Shown here: positions 1 through 6,650 of the stretch, one piece after another | How the letters are laid out: each line of letters opens with the position of its first letter | Position numbering within the stretch: the first letter of the stretch is position 1 | DNA from: a virus | Length of the DNA: 31,039 nucleotides | IMG/VR virus record: IMGVR_UViG_3300046171_000034 | Location: 1-31,039 of that record | Direction: 5' to 3' (one strand) | The notes under the pieces: generated by a model | What the model was told of the DNA's origin: nothing | Databases searched by the model: none | Seen by the model: only the letters and a program-made list of their open reading frames with translations | Made by a program: the position numbers and the translations under genes

Positions 1-306
1 ACAACAACAACAAGCACAACCTTTAACGGTCTTTTGAAATCTATTGATTGATTGGACCACTGGGGGGCCGAATGACTGACTATGGTACCAGAATCCTGGA
101 GGATCTGAGGTCGACCAAGGTCAAACCATTGATTTCATTGGATATCATTGGTCATCGGATACACTATCCGTTGACCTTTCGGGTCTGAGGTGAGCGTATC
201 GTAGTCTGTGGATCGGGTGTCAGACATTAGCGACATTCAGGCGATCCTTGTCTGGATGAGCCTTGTTTCTTTTAAAGACAAATCGGGACCTATAGTCACA
301 CTGGTG

Positions 307-336
307 GTTAGACCTGAGTTAGACCTGAGTTAGACC
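307..336. repeat. Short tandem repeat, 11-bp unit
   Basis: The unit GTTAGACCTGA occurs twice in tandem and is followed by a partial third copy (GTTAGACC). It sits in the non-coding left region. Such iteron-like repeats can bind initiator or regulator proteins, but nothing else here supports that. Confidence 0.6.
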
Positions 337-374
337 CAAGTCCAACCACTGCATCCTGAGCACTAGTACCACTA

Positions 375-432
375 GAGATGACAACCAGACACATAAGATG
401 CTAGCGCAGCTAGCGATAACTGATGTCATCTC
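375..432. other. Inverted-repeat stem-loop with nested hairpin
   Basis: GAGATGACA at 375-383 is perfectly complementary to TGTCATCTC at 424-432. Between them GCTAGC occurs twice (400-405 and 409-414) and can form a second 6-bp hairpin with a 3-base loop. On the minus strand the structure begins just at the stop codon of the 69-codon ORF. It has no T-run, so it is not a standard rho-independent terminator. It may be an RNA processing or protein-binding element. Confidence 0.5.
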
Positions 433-635
433 AGGGTTTCACTATAGTAGTCGTACAGATCCTGGAGAGCTGATGTACCACTTGAGTGATCATGAGCTTT
501 GGTCTTTGGTTCTGGCACTGGTTCTTCGGTCACCTGTAGTGGACTATAGCTAGTGTCATGAATTGACATACTCCATGCCCAATCACTACCAGCCTGACCC
601 AAGCCAGACATCAGTCTCTGTGTCACTGTAAGCAT
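426..635 (-). CDS. Hypothetical protein, 69 aa (uncertain)
   Basis: This 69-codon ORF lies downstream of the promoter-like motif at 838-854 and of the branched RNA-like element. The predicted protein has a hydrophobic-poor N-terminal half and a Pro/Glu/Lys stretch (EEPVPEPKTK) in the middle. It has no recognisable domain, signal peptide or membrane segment. The upstream sequence is purine-rich (AAGAGAAAGAGA) but a clear ribosome binding site at proper spacing is not obvious. It is the only reading frame in the left region that looks faintly protein-like. It could equally be a chance ORF in a structured non-coding region. Confidence 0.3.
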   Translation of the reverse strand: MLTVTQRLMSGLGQAGSDWAWSMSIHDTSYSPLQVTEEPVPEPKTKAHDHSSGTSALQDLYDYYSETLR

Positions 636-660
636 GTCTCATGTTCTCTTTCTCTTAAGG

Positions 661-763
661 TACATCACAGGTACCGATCCTGTGTTGGCATAAGCCAACT
701 GTGTGGACCTGAGTGGCTGGGAGTAGGCCAAGGTCACACTCTAGTTCGGTTACCTGTGATGTA
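661..763 (-). ncRNA. Candidate structured RNA: three-way-junction inverted repeats
   Basis: Seen directly: TACATCACAGGTA at 661-673 is exactly complementary to 751-763, and 674-676 extends the pairing to 747-749 past one bulged base, giving about 16 bp. Inside are two further hairpins. One is 684-689 with 694-699 (GTTGGC/GCCAAC, 4-base loop). The other is 701-710 with 731-739 (9 bp and one bulged base), topped by TGGC/GCCA at 714-717 and 727-730. The whole folds as a closed three-way junction. It lies 75-90 nt downstream of the leftward promoter-like motif at 838-854, so it would sit in a 5' leader on the minus strand. Strand and function are inferred; I do not recognise it as a known RNA family. 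Confidence 0.5.
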
Positions 764-837
764 AGGACTGACAGGACGTCGGGAGTTACGCTATCAGTCT
801 ATAGTTCTAAGGATGTCAGCACAGGTCCCTTCCTTCG

Positions 838-854
838 TATGGGGGTCCCTTAGT
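838..854 (-). promoter_or_regulatory. Phage RNA polymerase promoter-like motif, copy 1
   Basis: On the minus strand this reads ACTAAGGGACCCCCATA, identical over 17 bp to the copies at 9761, 12494 and 14030. The core ACTAAGGGA resembles the initiation part of the T3 promoter (CACTAAAGGGA). The phage encodes its own T7-type RNA polymerase, so a cognate promoter is the simplest reading. This copy follows the terminator after ribonucleotide reductase and points into the left non-coding region, implying transcription of genes beyond the window edge. An operator for a phage repressor is an alternative. Confidence 0.6.
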
Positions 855-923
855 ACTGACGTAGGGTAAACCTGTGTATCCTATGTATATGGGTGGACAC
901 TTTATGTGGTCTAAAGAGTGAAC

Positions 924-998
924 CTACAGTGCCCAAATAGTGAACATGATGTCTAAGCTATTGCCATGGACACATGACCTACCATATGGACACTGTAG
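924..998. other. Inverted-repeat block in intergenic region
   Basis: CTACAGTG at 924-931 is complementary to CACTGTAG at 991-998. Inside, AATAG can pair with CTATT, and near-palindromic CCATGG and CCATATGG elements follow. The block lies between the post-reductase terminator and the promoter-like motif at 838. The pairing is weaker than in the element at 661-763 and could be partly fortuitous. Confidence 0.35.
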
Positions 999-1016
999 TT
1001 ACTTCGCGAAGTGACT
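997..1016. repeat. 20-bp near-perfect palindrome (operator-like)
   Basis: The core ACTTCGCGAAGT is a perfect 12-bp palindrome at 1001-1012. Flanking bases extend the symmetry to 20 bp with one T-G mismatch pair. It abuts the terminator-like hairpin downstream of ribonucleotide reductase. A site for a dimeric DNA-binding protein or part of a composite terminator are both plausible. Confidence 0.5.
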
Positions 1017-1068
1017 AAAGAAGCCAGGAGTGCTGACCATACTTACACAATTGGTCACCCCTGGCTTC
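1016..1068 (-). terminator. Terminator-like hairpin after ribonucleotide reductase
   Basis: GAAGCCAGG at 1020-1028 pairs with CCTGGCTTC at 1060-1068, and TGACCA at 1034-1039 pairs with TGGTCA at 1052-1057. In minus-strand sense the stem ends in GGCTTC followed by TTTAG, a short U-run. It is 50 bp past the reductase stop codon, where the replication operon would end. Confidence 0.55.
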
Positions 1069-1117
1069 GTCATTAGTACAACACAAGTATCATAGTGATA
1101 CTTCGAGTCAATAGGTG

Positions 1118-2903
1118 TCACTCACACTGCTTCTTACCTGTCAGTGGATCGTAGTAGCAAGCACCACCGACCTCAGATGCGTCATCCTCAGTCACTACCT
1201 GTGATGTCTCAGGTGTATCCTCTGGTGCTACGTCCTCTGATGTAGCAGCGTTCAGAATACCGTAGCGTTTACCAGATGCACGGAACGTCGTGCACCCTGA
1301 TGCACCACCGTCGTATGCATCCATGTAGACCTTCTTAAAGTCTTCCCAGGATACATCGTCACCGACGTTGCATGTCTTACTACAGGCACTGTCGACATAC
1401 TCACTAGCCACGTTCAGCACCTTCACATGGTCAAACACTGACAGTTCGTTAGCTGTCTTACCTTTGATGCCCCACTCACGGAACGCATAGTCTTCCACAC
1501 GTTCTACCTTGGCACCATCGTAGTCTTGGATCGTGCGGTCATAATAGTGACTGAACACTGGCTCGATGCCTGATGACACATTGTCAGCTGACAGGCTGAT
1601 GGTCCCAGTAGGTGCAACTGACAGTAGGTGCGAGTTGCGGATCCCATGTTCCTTGATGTCATCACGTATGCCTTCAGGTAGCGTCTTGGCAAACGCACTG
1701 TCTAACATCAGTGGGTCGAACAGTGGGAACGGTCCTTTCTCGATAGCCAGATCAATAGATGCACGATAAGCACCATCACGAATGATCTGCATGATAGTCT
1801 TGAACACGTGTAGGAACCCTGGTGATCCATAGTCATGACCTAGGCCCTCAATGGCGTTGGCTACACCTGTGACACCTAAGCCCATACGACGCTTACTCTG
1901 TGCCTCTAGCTGTTGTGCTGCTAGTGGATACACAGCGCGGTCCACTACGTTGTCCATGGCCCTCACAACGTGTCTGATGTCATCCTGTAGCTGTAGGTAG
2001 TCGAAGGACGCTGGTTCACCACTGTGGACGCCGTTGTGGTTGACGTATTTGACCAGGTTGAATGATCCTAGAAGACATGCGCCGTTAGGCGGCAGCGGCT
2101 GTTCACCACATGGGTTGGTTGCTGCGATCTTCTCACAGTACCACAGGTTATTCTTCTGGTTGATGCGGTCAATGAACAGGATGCCTGGCTCTGCCCAGTC
2201 CCAGGTTGATCGCATGATCTGATCCCAGAGTGCTTGGGCGTCTACTGTCTTATACACTCGACCTTCGAAGACCAAATCAAAGTCGCCACCAGTCTTCACA
2301 GCTTCCATGAACTTGTCAGTCACCCCGACGCTGATGTTAAAACCTGTCAGCGTGGTGCTGTTATTCTTAGCTGTGACAAACTCTTCGATGTCTGGGTGGT
2401 CAACACGTAGGACACCCATCTGTGCACCACGACGGTGACCAGCGGATGCAATGGTCTGACACACAGCATCAAAGATACCCATGAACGACAGTGGTCCTGA
2501 TGACTTACTGTCGAGAGACTTAATGAGATCTCCACGTGGGCGCAGGGTGCTGAAGTCGTAACCAATGCCAGCCACCTAGCTGCATGGTCTTTGCTGCTTG
2601 CTTGGCTGCATCCATGATGCCTTCCATGCTGTCTTCAATCGTCATAGACACAAAGCAGTTGTACGGGGTTCACACGACGTGGGGATCCCATAGCTGACTG
2701 TACGCGACCAGCTGGCAGGAAACGCTGGTTGTAGAGGATGTCTTTGAACGCACGGTAGTGTGGCTCACTGTCCTTCAGAGCGTGTGCTACACGTGCCATA
2801 GCTTGCTTGAAGTCTTCTCCCTCTGCACGGTACTTCTTGCGGTGATATCTTCAGAAATAGGTAGTGATGGGCCGAAGTGGCCCTTGTGATTACTAAATGT
2901 CAT
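1118..2903 (-). CDS. nrdJ: Adenosylcobalamin-dependent ribonucleotide reductase (class II), frame broken near N-terminus
   Basis: It reduces ribonucleotides to deoxyribonucleotides for phage DNA synthesis, using vitamin B12 to generate the radical. The intact part (1118-2575, about 485 codons) contains the class II hallmark NPCGEQPLPPNGACLLGS, the conserved APTGTIS segment and a C-terminal CSKTC/GCTTFR region. The tail ends with a Cys pair (ACYY...KKQCE) that would take thioredoxin-type electrons. The family's N-terminal part continues upstream (QRFLPAGRVQSAMGSP is readable) but needs about three single-base corrections near 2576, 2665 and 2850. The best start is ATG at 2903, with AAGGA 10 bases upstream and an 11-base overlap with the DUF3310 gene. 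The break looks like sequence error, but true decay cannot be excluded. The gene is last in the replication operon. Confidence 0.88.
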
Positions 2904-3153
2904 TTGGTTGTTTTCCTTCGAGAAGGTTGATGCGCATCTCGCAGTAGCGCATGGCCTTCTTTAGATCAGTGATTTCAGATTGTACTTTGTCTTGTCCATC
3001 ATACAGTTTGGACCCAGCGCGGCTGACATACTTGATGACATTACCCCGCCAAAACTCCATACCGTTTTGCATGATGAATACTATCGGTTCGATAGGCCAC
3101 TTGGCGTAGTGGCTTGGTCGTCTTATGACCTCTTCCCTTGCCCCTTGTTCCAA
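2893..3153 (-). CDS. DUF3310 family protein (possible nucleotide kinase-related)
   Basis: About 86 codons from a TTG start. The sequence RPSHYAKWPIEPIVFIMQNG, then GNVIKYVSRAG, then DLKKAMRYCEMRI, is the typical order of the DUF3310 (SaV-like) family of phage proteins. T7 gp1.7, a nucleotide kinase, contains a related domain. By analogy it may act in nucleotide metabolism, which suits its place directly before ribonucleotide reductase. It overlaps the end of the preceding small ORF by 31 bases and the start of the reductase by 11. The ribosome binding site before the TTG is weak, so the exact start is uncertain. Family assignment is confident; function is inference. Confidence 0.75.
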   Translation of the reverse strand: MEQGAREEVIRRPSHYAKWPIEPIVFIMQNGMEFWRGNVIKYVSRAGSKLYDGQDKVQSEITDLKKAMRYCEMRINLLEGKQPNDI

Positions 3154-3320
3154 GCTGGTTTCCCCTTTGGTCTGCCGCCTAACTTGGCGTTTTCTGAGTT
3201 CTTGTTAATAGCGTCCCAGGTTTCACGATTGAGACTAGCGATTAGGATCTTGTTCTCTCGTTCGCAGACCTCTTGATATCTCTTGAAGTCTTCTAGGATT
3301 GTGTCTTCGTTCATTGCCAT
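3123..3320 (-). CDS. Hypothetical small basic protein, 65 aa
   Basis: The start at 3320 is chosen because its ATG overlaps the exonuclease stop codon (TAATG), with GGGAG eight bases upstream; an ATG 15 bases earlier is also possible. The N-terminal two-thirds are charged and helical. The C-terminus is basic, with a GRPKGKPAWNKG stretch like the short DNA-binding NUMOD3 motif found in homing endonucleases and some phage proteins. No nuclease domain is present, so it may be a small DNA-binding protein. It is translationally coupled to the exonuclease and overlaps the DUF3310 gene. Confidence 0.6.
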   Translation of the reverse strand: MAMNEDTILEDFKRYQEVCERENKILIASLNRETWDAINKNSENAKLGGRPKGKPAWNKGQGKRS

Positions 3321-4084
3321 TAACTTGGCTCCCATAGCTTGATTGCGCCCTGGTCGACGTCCCAGTCTTCGAACCGTAAGATCCGAGCCAGACGTGCCTG
3401 TGTGAGCGCATAGTCAGCGTTTAGTTTCTGCTTTTGATATGCCTGGACAACAGTGTTCCAGGTAGGTGACCGAGCCAGTAACTTCTCAGCTGTCTTGGCC
3501 CCGACTGATGGACAACCTGAGTAGCCATCGGTCACGTCACCTGTGAGTGTCTGAGTGTAAAACCAGAGGTCAGCATCAGACTGCTTAATGTTGTGAAACT
3601 CGCCAGACATAGGCCTGTAGAGCTTCCCAGGTATCGACTTCATATCCTTGTCGTCTGACACCATGATCGTGTTGTGACCTGGGGCTGTCGCTAGGATGCC
3701 CAGGATGTCGTCAGCTTCCAGGAGAGGCTCACGATACCACCTGTAGGTCTCCTGGACCCACTTAATGAAGGCAGAGTAGCCCACGGGCTTCCTGACCTTC
3801 TTTCGACCGCCCTTGTACATCGGGTCGATTGTCTTCCTGAAGTTGTCCTTGTCGGACAGGCAGACAACAAAAGACCCTGTCTCCAGGTTGTCGCAAGTGC
3901 TGTCTATGAACTCTCGGAAGATCTCTTTGGCTTGCTTTAGATCCGAGGACAGTGACCATATGTCGTCACCCCAGTCGATCTCCTCTTCGGCAGCTGCGCA
4001 CGCTCTGTATGCATACAAGTCACCATCAATGAGTAGGACTGTGTTCTCCTCGGGCTTTTGCAAGAATGTCTTGAAGTAACCCAT
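3320..4084 (-). CDS. 5'-3' exonuclease (T7 gp6 / FEN-like)
   Basis: A 254-aa member of the 5' nuclease family, which removes RNA primers and, in T7-like phages, also degrades host DNA and helps recombination. Visible metal-binding segments are LLIDGDLYAYRA near residue 20, PLLEADDILG in the middle, VSDDKDM, and the helix-3-turn region LTGDVTDGYSGCPSVGAKTA that contacts DNA. The ATG at 4084 has AGGAGAG seven bases upstream. It overlaps the end of the preceding ORF by 59 bases and the start of the following one by one base. Position after DNA polymerase follows the T7 order (gene 5, gene 6). Confidence 0.9.
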   Translation of the reverse strand: MGYFKTFLQKPEENTVLLIDGDLYAYRACAAAEEEIDWGDDIWSLSSDLKQAKEIFREFIDSTCDNLETGSFVVCLSDKDNFRKTIDPMYKGGRKKVRKPVGYSAFIKWVQETYRWYREPLLEADDILGILATAPGHNTIMVSDDKDMKSIPGKLYRPMSGEFHNIKQSDADLWFYTQTLTGDVTDGYSGCPSVGAKTAEKLLARSPTWNTVVQAYQKQKLNADYALTQARLARILRFEDWDVDQGAIKLWEPS

Positions 4085-4415
4085 CTAACTCTCCTTTAGT
4101 TTCCATGCCGTGCTCTGTAATGAGCCAGCGGTTACCCCATGTGTCCTCTCCACAGTTCGTCGTGATCATGCCCTCAGAGGCCGCGATAGCGACGTAGAAG
4201 GCACCCTGACGGGCGAACTGACTGGATACTGTGAAGGGACGACGCCACGCCCTGTCGAGGACGACATACAGCGTGACAATTGCAGCTAAGTGGTCAGATA
4301 CTTCAGTGGGTGTCAGCCCAAGTTCTTCCCACGGTATGTTCTGCGGTAATGGGGATTTTAGTTTCGAAATAGCGGCCTGTTTCTTGCGCCATTCGTCTAG
4401 CGATATCACCGACAT
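4026..4415 (-). CDS. Hypothetical protein between DNA polymerase and exonuclease, 129 aa
   Basis: I chose ATG 4415 (AGGAGA upstream) rather than the longer ORF reaching 4484, which lacks a good binding site. The protein starts MSVISLDEWRKKQAAISKLK and has a central segment (HLAAIVTLYVVLDRAWRRPF, then a Cys-containing loop) that may be a small winged-helix-like fold. The domain is not recognised. It overlaps the DNA polymerase end by 113 bases and the exonuclease start by 59, an unusually deep nested arrangement. The position is like the small genes 5.x of T7-like phages. Confidence 0.6.
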   Translation of the reverse strand: MSVISLDEWRKKQAAISKLKSPLPQNIPWEELGLTPTEVSDHLAAIVTLYVVLDRAWRRPFTVSSQFARQGAFYVAIAASEGMITTNCGEDTWGNRWLITEHGMETKGELDGLLQDILAKARGEHSPTH

Positions 4416-6072
4416 TCTCAGCGATCTCCTGTGTTCGACAGGCAACCTGGATCTCGTCGTGTATCCAGCCGACAATGTATGCATCGTCGTTATGTTGCCT
4501 GATGATTTCTTGATAAGTCAGTTCCACCCACTTCTTGCAGATGATGGCCCCAGCGCTCTGTAGAAGCTGACTGAGTAGCTTATGCTCTGACCTGATGAAT
4601 AGTTTCCTACCATCGAGACCAATCAAGTGGCCCCTCTTTTCGTGCGCTGCTTTAAGTCTTCGGAGCAGTGTTCCAAACGCTGGGATATTCTTGTTGAAGT
4701 TCTCCTTCAGCTGCTTGCCGTGCTTTGCGCCTTTGCCAGCGATCTTGCCAATGAGCATGTCGCCACCGCCGTACATGGTTGCATAAATAAACGTCTTAGC
4801 CTGGTCCCTAGTAGCCAACCCAGCCGCCTTCTGATTGTGCGTATGGATGTCACCTTCCAGGATCTGCTTGGCGTATTCACCACCGTCATTCAGGTAGTGG
4901 GCAAGACAACGAAGCTCCAGACCACTAAGGTCACTGCCAGTGAGCCACCAGCCCTCTGGCACCGTGAATAACTCACGACACTCTTGACCATACGGGAGTG
5001 ATGTCTTTGGCACCTGGGCTAGGTTTGGACCCCTGTGACTCGCTCGTCCACTCACAGTCCCACCAGACACAATTGTGTGCCTGATCTTACCGAAGCTATC
5101 GACCTTCTTTAGCCAAGCCTGTGGACCCTCAGCTAACTGACCGACACGCTTGTCAATCATGAAGTACTCAGCCAGCTTCTTAGCCTCAGGATACGGGAGT
5201 TTACCTAAGACCGTCTCGTCAATCTGAGCGTGACCAGTGCCTGTAAACTTAGTTGGCTTCCAGGCATACTTCTGACGCAAGCAGAACTCAATGTGACGGC
5301 GGCTACTTGGGTTGAAGACAACCTGTTTACGCTTGGTAAACGGGACGCCTTCCTCGTAGCCTAGGGTCTTGTTGTTCCGCTTTGGAATGAACTCTTCAGT
5401 CGTCTCCCAGGGTGGGAACAGTTCGTCTAGACCCTGGCGTATTTGCTCACGCTTCTGCGCAAGTAATGCATATACCTCAGATGCTTTGCGTTCATCGAAG
5501 GTCCATCCGTTGTTACCAATCTCAAAGCAGATCTGTGCTAACGAATGTTCTAACGTGATTGACTGCTCACTGAACCCACGTGACATACAGTGCTCATATA
5601 GAGCCTTAGTCACCTGGGTATCCTGGACACAGTAGTCCAGCATCTCTTGGCTGTAGTTCTCCCAGCCGCCACTGTAGTCATCTTTAAAGTCACCTAAGCG
5701 TAGACCCCAAGCCTTTAGACTGTAAGACCCACTCATCCTCTTTGGGAAACTATCGGGATCCTTGGCGTGGCGTATGCTATCTTTCTCTGCCAGGTTGGCC
5801 TCGACCAGACGTGACAGTACAAGTGTATCCGTGACCTTACCTAAGATCTCAAATCCTGGATACACCTTCTGGAGTGCGGGGATGTCATACGCAATAATGT
5901 TATGACCAATGACCTCTTCAGCATTCATCAGTGTAAACATTGCTGCCTTGATCTCGTCGGGTCCGTAGGTTTGCACCTCGTCGGTCTCAACGTGTCTCAA
6001 CGCAATACAGTGAATCTTGCTAATGGTATCTAGTAGTCCGTCGCTCTCCAGGTCCCAAACCCAACGGGTCAC
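4303..6072 (-). CDS. DNA polymerase, family A (T7 gp5-like)
   Basis: 589-aa replicative polymerase with an N-terminal 3'-5' proofreading domain and a polymerase domain. Exo motifs: DLE at 7-9, NIIAYD ending at D63, and YCVQD ending at D151. Polymerase motifs: A at SDLSGLELR (D381, E386), B at RDQAKTFIYATMYG (K426, Y434), and C at WIHDE (H538, D539, E540). It is about 115 residues shorter than T7 polymerase, and an obvious thioredoxin-binding insertion is not apparent in the thumb region. All catalytic residues are intact. The start overlaps the MazG-like gene by 4 bases (ATGA-type coupling). Confidence 0.96.
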   Translation of the reverse strand: MTRWVWDLESDGLLDTISKIHCIALRHVETDEVQTYGPDEIKAAMFTLMNAEEVIGHNIIAYDIPALQKVYPGFEILGKVTDTLVLSRLVEANLAEKDSIRHAKDPDSFPKRMSGSYSLKAWGLRLGDFKDDYSGGWENYSQEMLDYCVQDTQVTKALYEHCMSRGFSEQSITLEHSLAQICFEIGNNGWTFDERKASEVYALLAQKREQIRQGLDELFPPWETTEEFIPKRNNKTLGYEEGVPFTKRKQVVFNPSSRRHIEFCLRQKYAWKPTKFTGTGHAQIDETVLGKLPYPEAKKLAEYFMIDKRVGQLAEGPQAWLKKVDSFGKIRHTIVSGGTVSGRASHRGPNLAQVPKTSLPYGQECRELFTVPEGWWLTGSDLSGLELRCLAHYLNDGGEYAKQILEGDIHTHNQKAAGLATRDQAKTFIYATMYGGGDMLIGKIAGKGAKHGKQLKENFNKNIPAFGTLLRRLKAAHEKRGHLIGLDGRKLFIRSEHKLLSQLLQSAGAIICKKWVELTYQEIIRQHNDDAYIVGWIHDEIQVACRTQEIAENVGDIARRMAQETGRYFETKIPITAEHTVGRTWADTH

Positions 6073-6434
6073 CTGTGGTCTCCAGATCCACTTAGCGTGT
6101 TACGTTTGGCACGTAGATGTAGCTTCTCTAGGTTCATGTGCGCGACCTCATTTAGACTGACGCCCAGGTCACGTGATAGGGCTGCAATTTGCCATAGGCA
6201 GTCGCCTAGCTCGAAGATGATGTCTGCACGTTGTGCGTCTGTCAGCTTCTCTGTGCCATCGAACTTCAAGCCCTTGTCGCGGATTAGCTTGGAGATCTTA
6301 CCAGCGACCTCTCCAGCTTCCTCATTCAGTGCTAGTGCAGGGTAGATTACCTTCCACTTATAGATGGCATACTGGGCCATGTCGGCCTGGTAGTCGTTCA
6401 TAGTTAACGGTTGTAAATAGCGTTCAGAAACCAT
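6069..6434 (-). CDS. MazG-like nucleotide pyrophosphohydrolase
   Basis: 121-aa all-helical NTP pyrophosphatase-like protein. Diagnostic residues are NEEAGEVAGKISK (the EExxE metal site) and, further on, FELGDCLWQIAALSRDLG (the ExxD site). Such proteins hydrolyse nucleoside triphosphates to monophosphates and are common in marine phages, where roles in salvaging host nucleotides or lowering (p)ppGpp have been proposed. The start at 6434 has AGGAGAG at good spacing; the gene overlaps the preceding ORF by 11 bases and the DNA polymerase start by 4. Confidence 0.85.
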   Translation of the reverse strand: MVSERYLQPLTMNDYQADMAQYAIYKWKVIYPALALNEEAGEVAGKISKLIRDKGLKFDGTEKLTDAQRADIIFELGDCLWQIAALSRDLGVSLNEVAHMNLEKLHLRAKRNTLSGSGDHR

Positions 6435-6648
6435 TGTTGCTCTCCTGTGGTCTCAATTTAGGTCTGATTGACTTGCTTGGTTTGATGCGCTGACAGTAGA
6501 CCGCAGCGTCTCGATAGGTCTCGTAAAGAGGCTGATGGATCTCCATAGCCTGTTCACATTGCTTGTATGTGGGGAACAGTATCTGTGCTGACAGATAGCC
6601 GTACTGAGCACTGGTGTACTCAATGAATAAAACGGTAAACCACTGCAT
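6424..6648 (-). CDS. Hypothetical protein, 74 aa
   Basis: Short ORF between primase-helicase and the MazG-like gene. The N-terminal third is hydrophobic and aromatic (MQWFTVLFIEYTSAQYGYLS) but too polar for a confident membrane helix. The rest includes two Cys residues and a basic C-terminus. The ATG lies only two bases after the primase-helicase stop, which supports translation within the operon. No family recognised. Confidence 0.55.
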   Translation of the reverse strand: MQWFTVLFIEYTSAQYGYLSAQILFPTYKQCEQAMEIHQPLYETYRDAAVYCQRIKPSKSIRPKLRPQESNNGF

Positions 6649-6650
6649 GA

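Larger units (their letters stand above)
1..1117. other. 1.1-kb mostly non-coding region rich in inverted repeats
   Basis: This stretch lies downstream of the ribonucleotide reductase gene and holds at most one short ORF (426-635). No long ORF on either strand looks protein-like. Instead it holds a terminator-like hairpin, a 20-bp palindrome, a copy of the 17-bp phage promoter-like motif facing left, a branched inverted-repeat element, a second stem-loop block and a short tandem repeat, each listed separately. Because the promoter-like motif points leftward, the region is probably the transcribed leader of genes beyond the left edge. An origin or packaging region is also possible. I see nothing specific in 1-300 apart from a short ACA-rich start. 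Confidence 0.6.

Noticed and set aside
3123-3320. A homing endonuclease, because of the NUMOD3-like WNKG stretch.
   Set aside because: Only 65 residues and no catalytic nuclease domain; at most a small DNA-binding protein.
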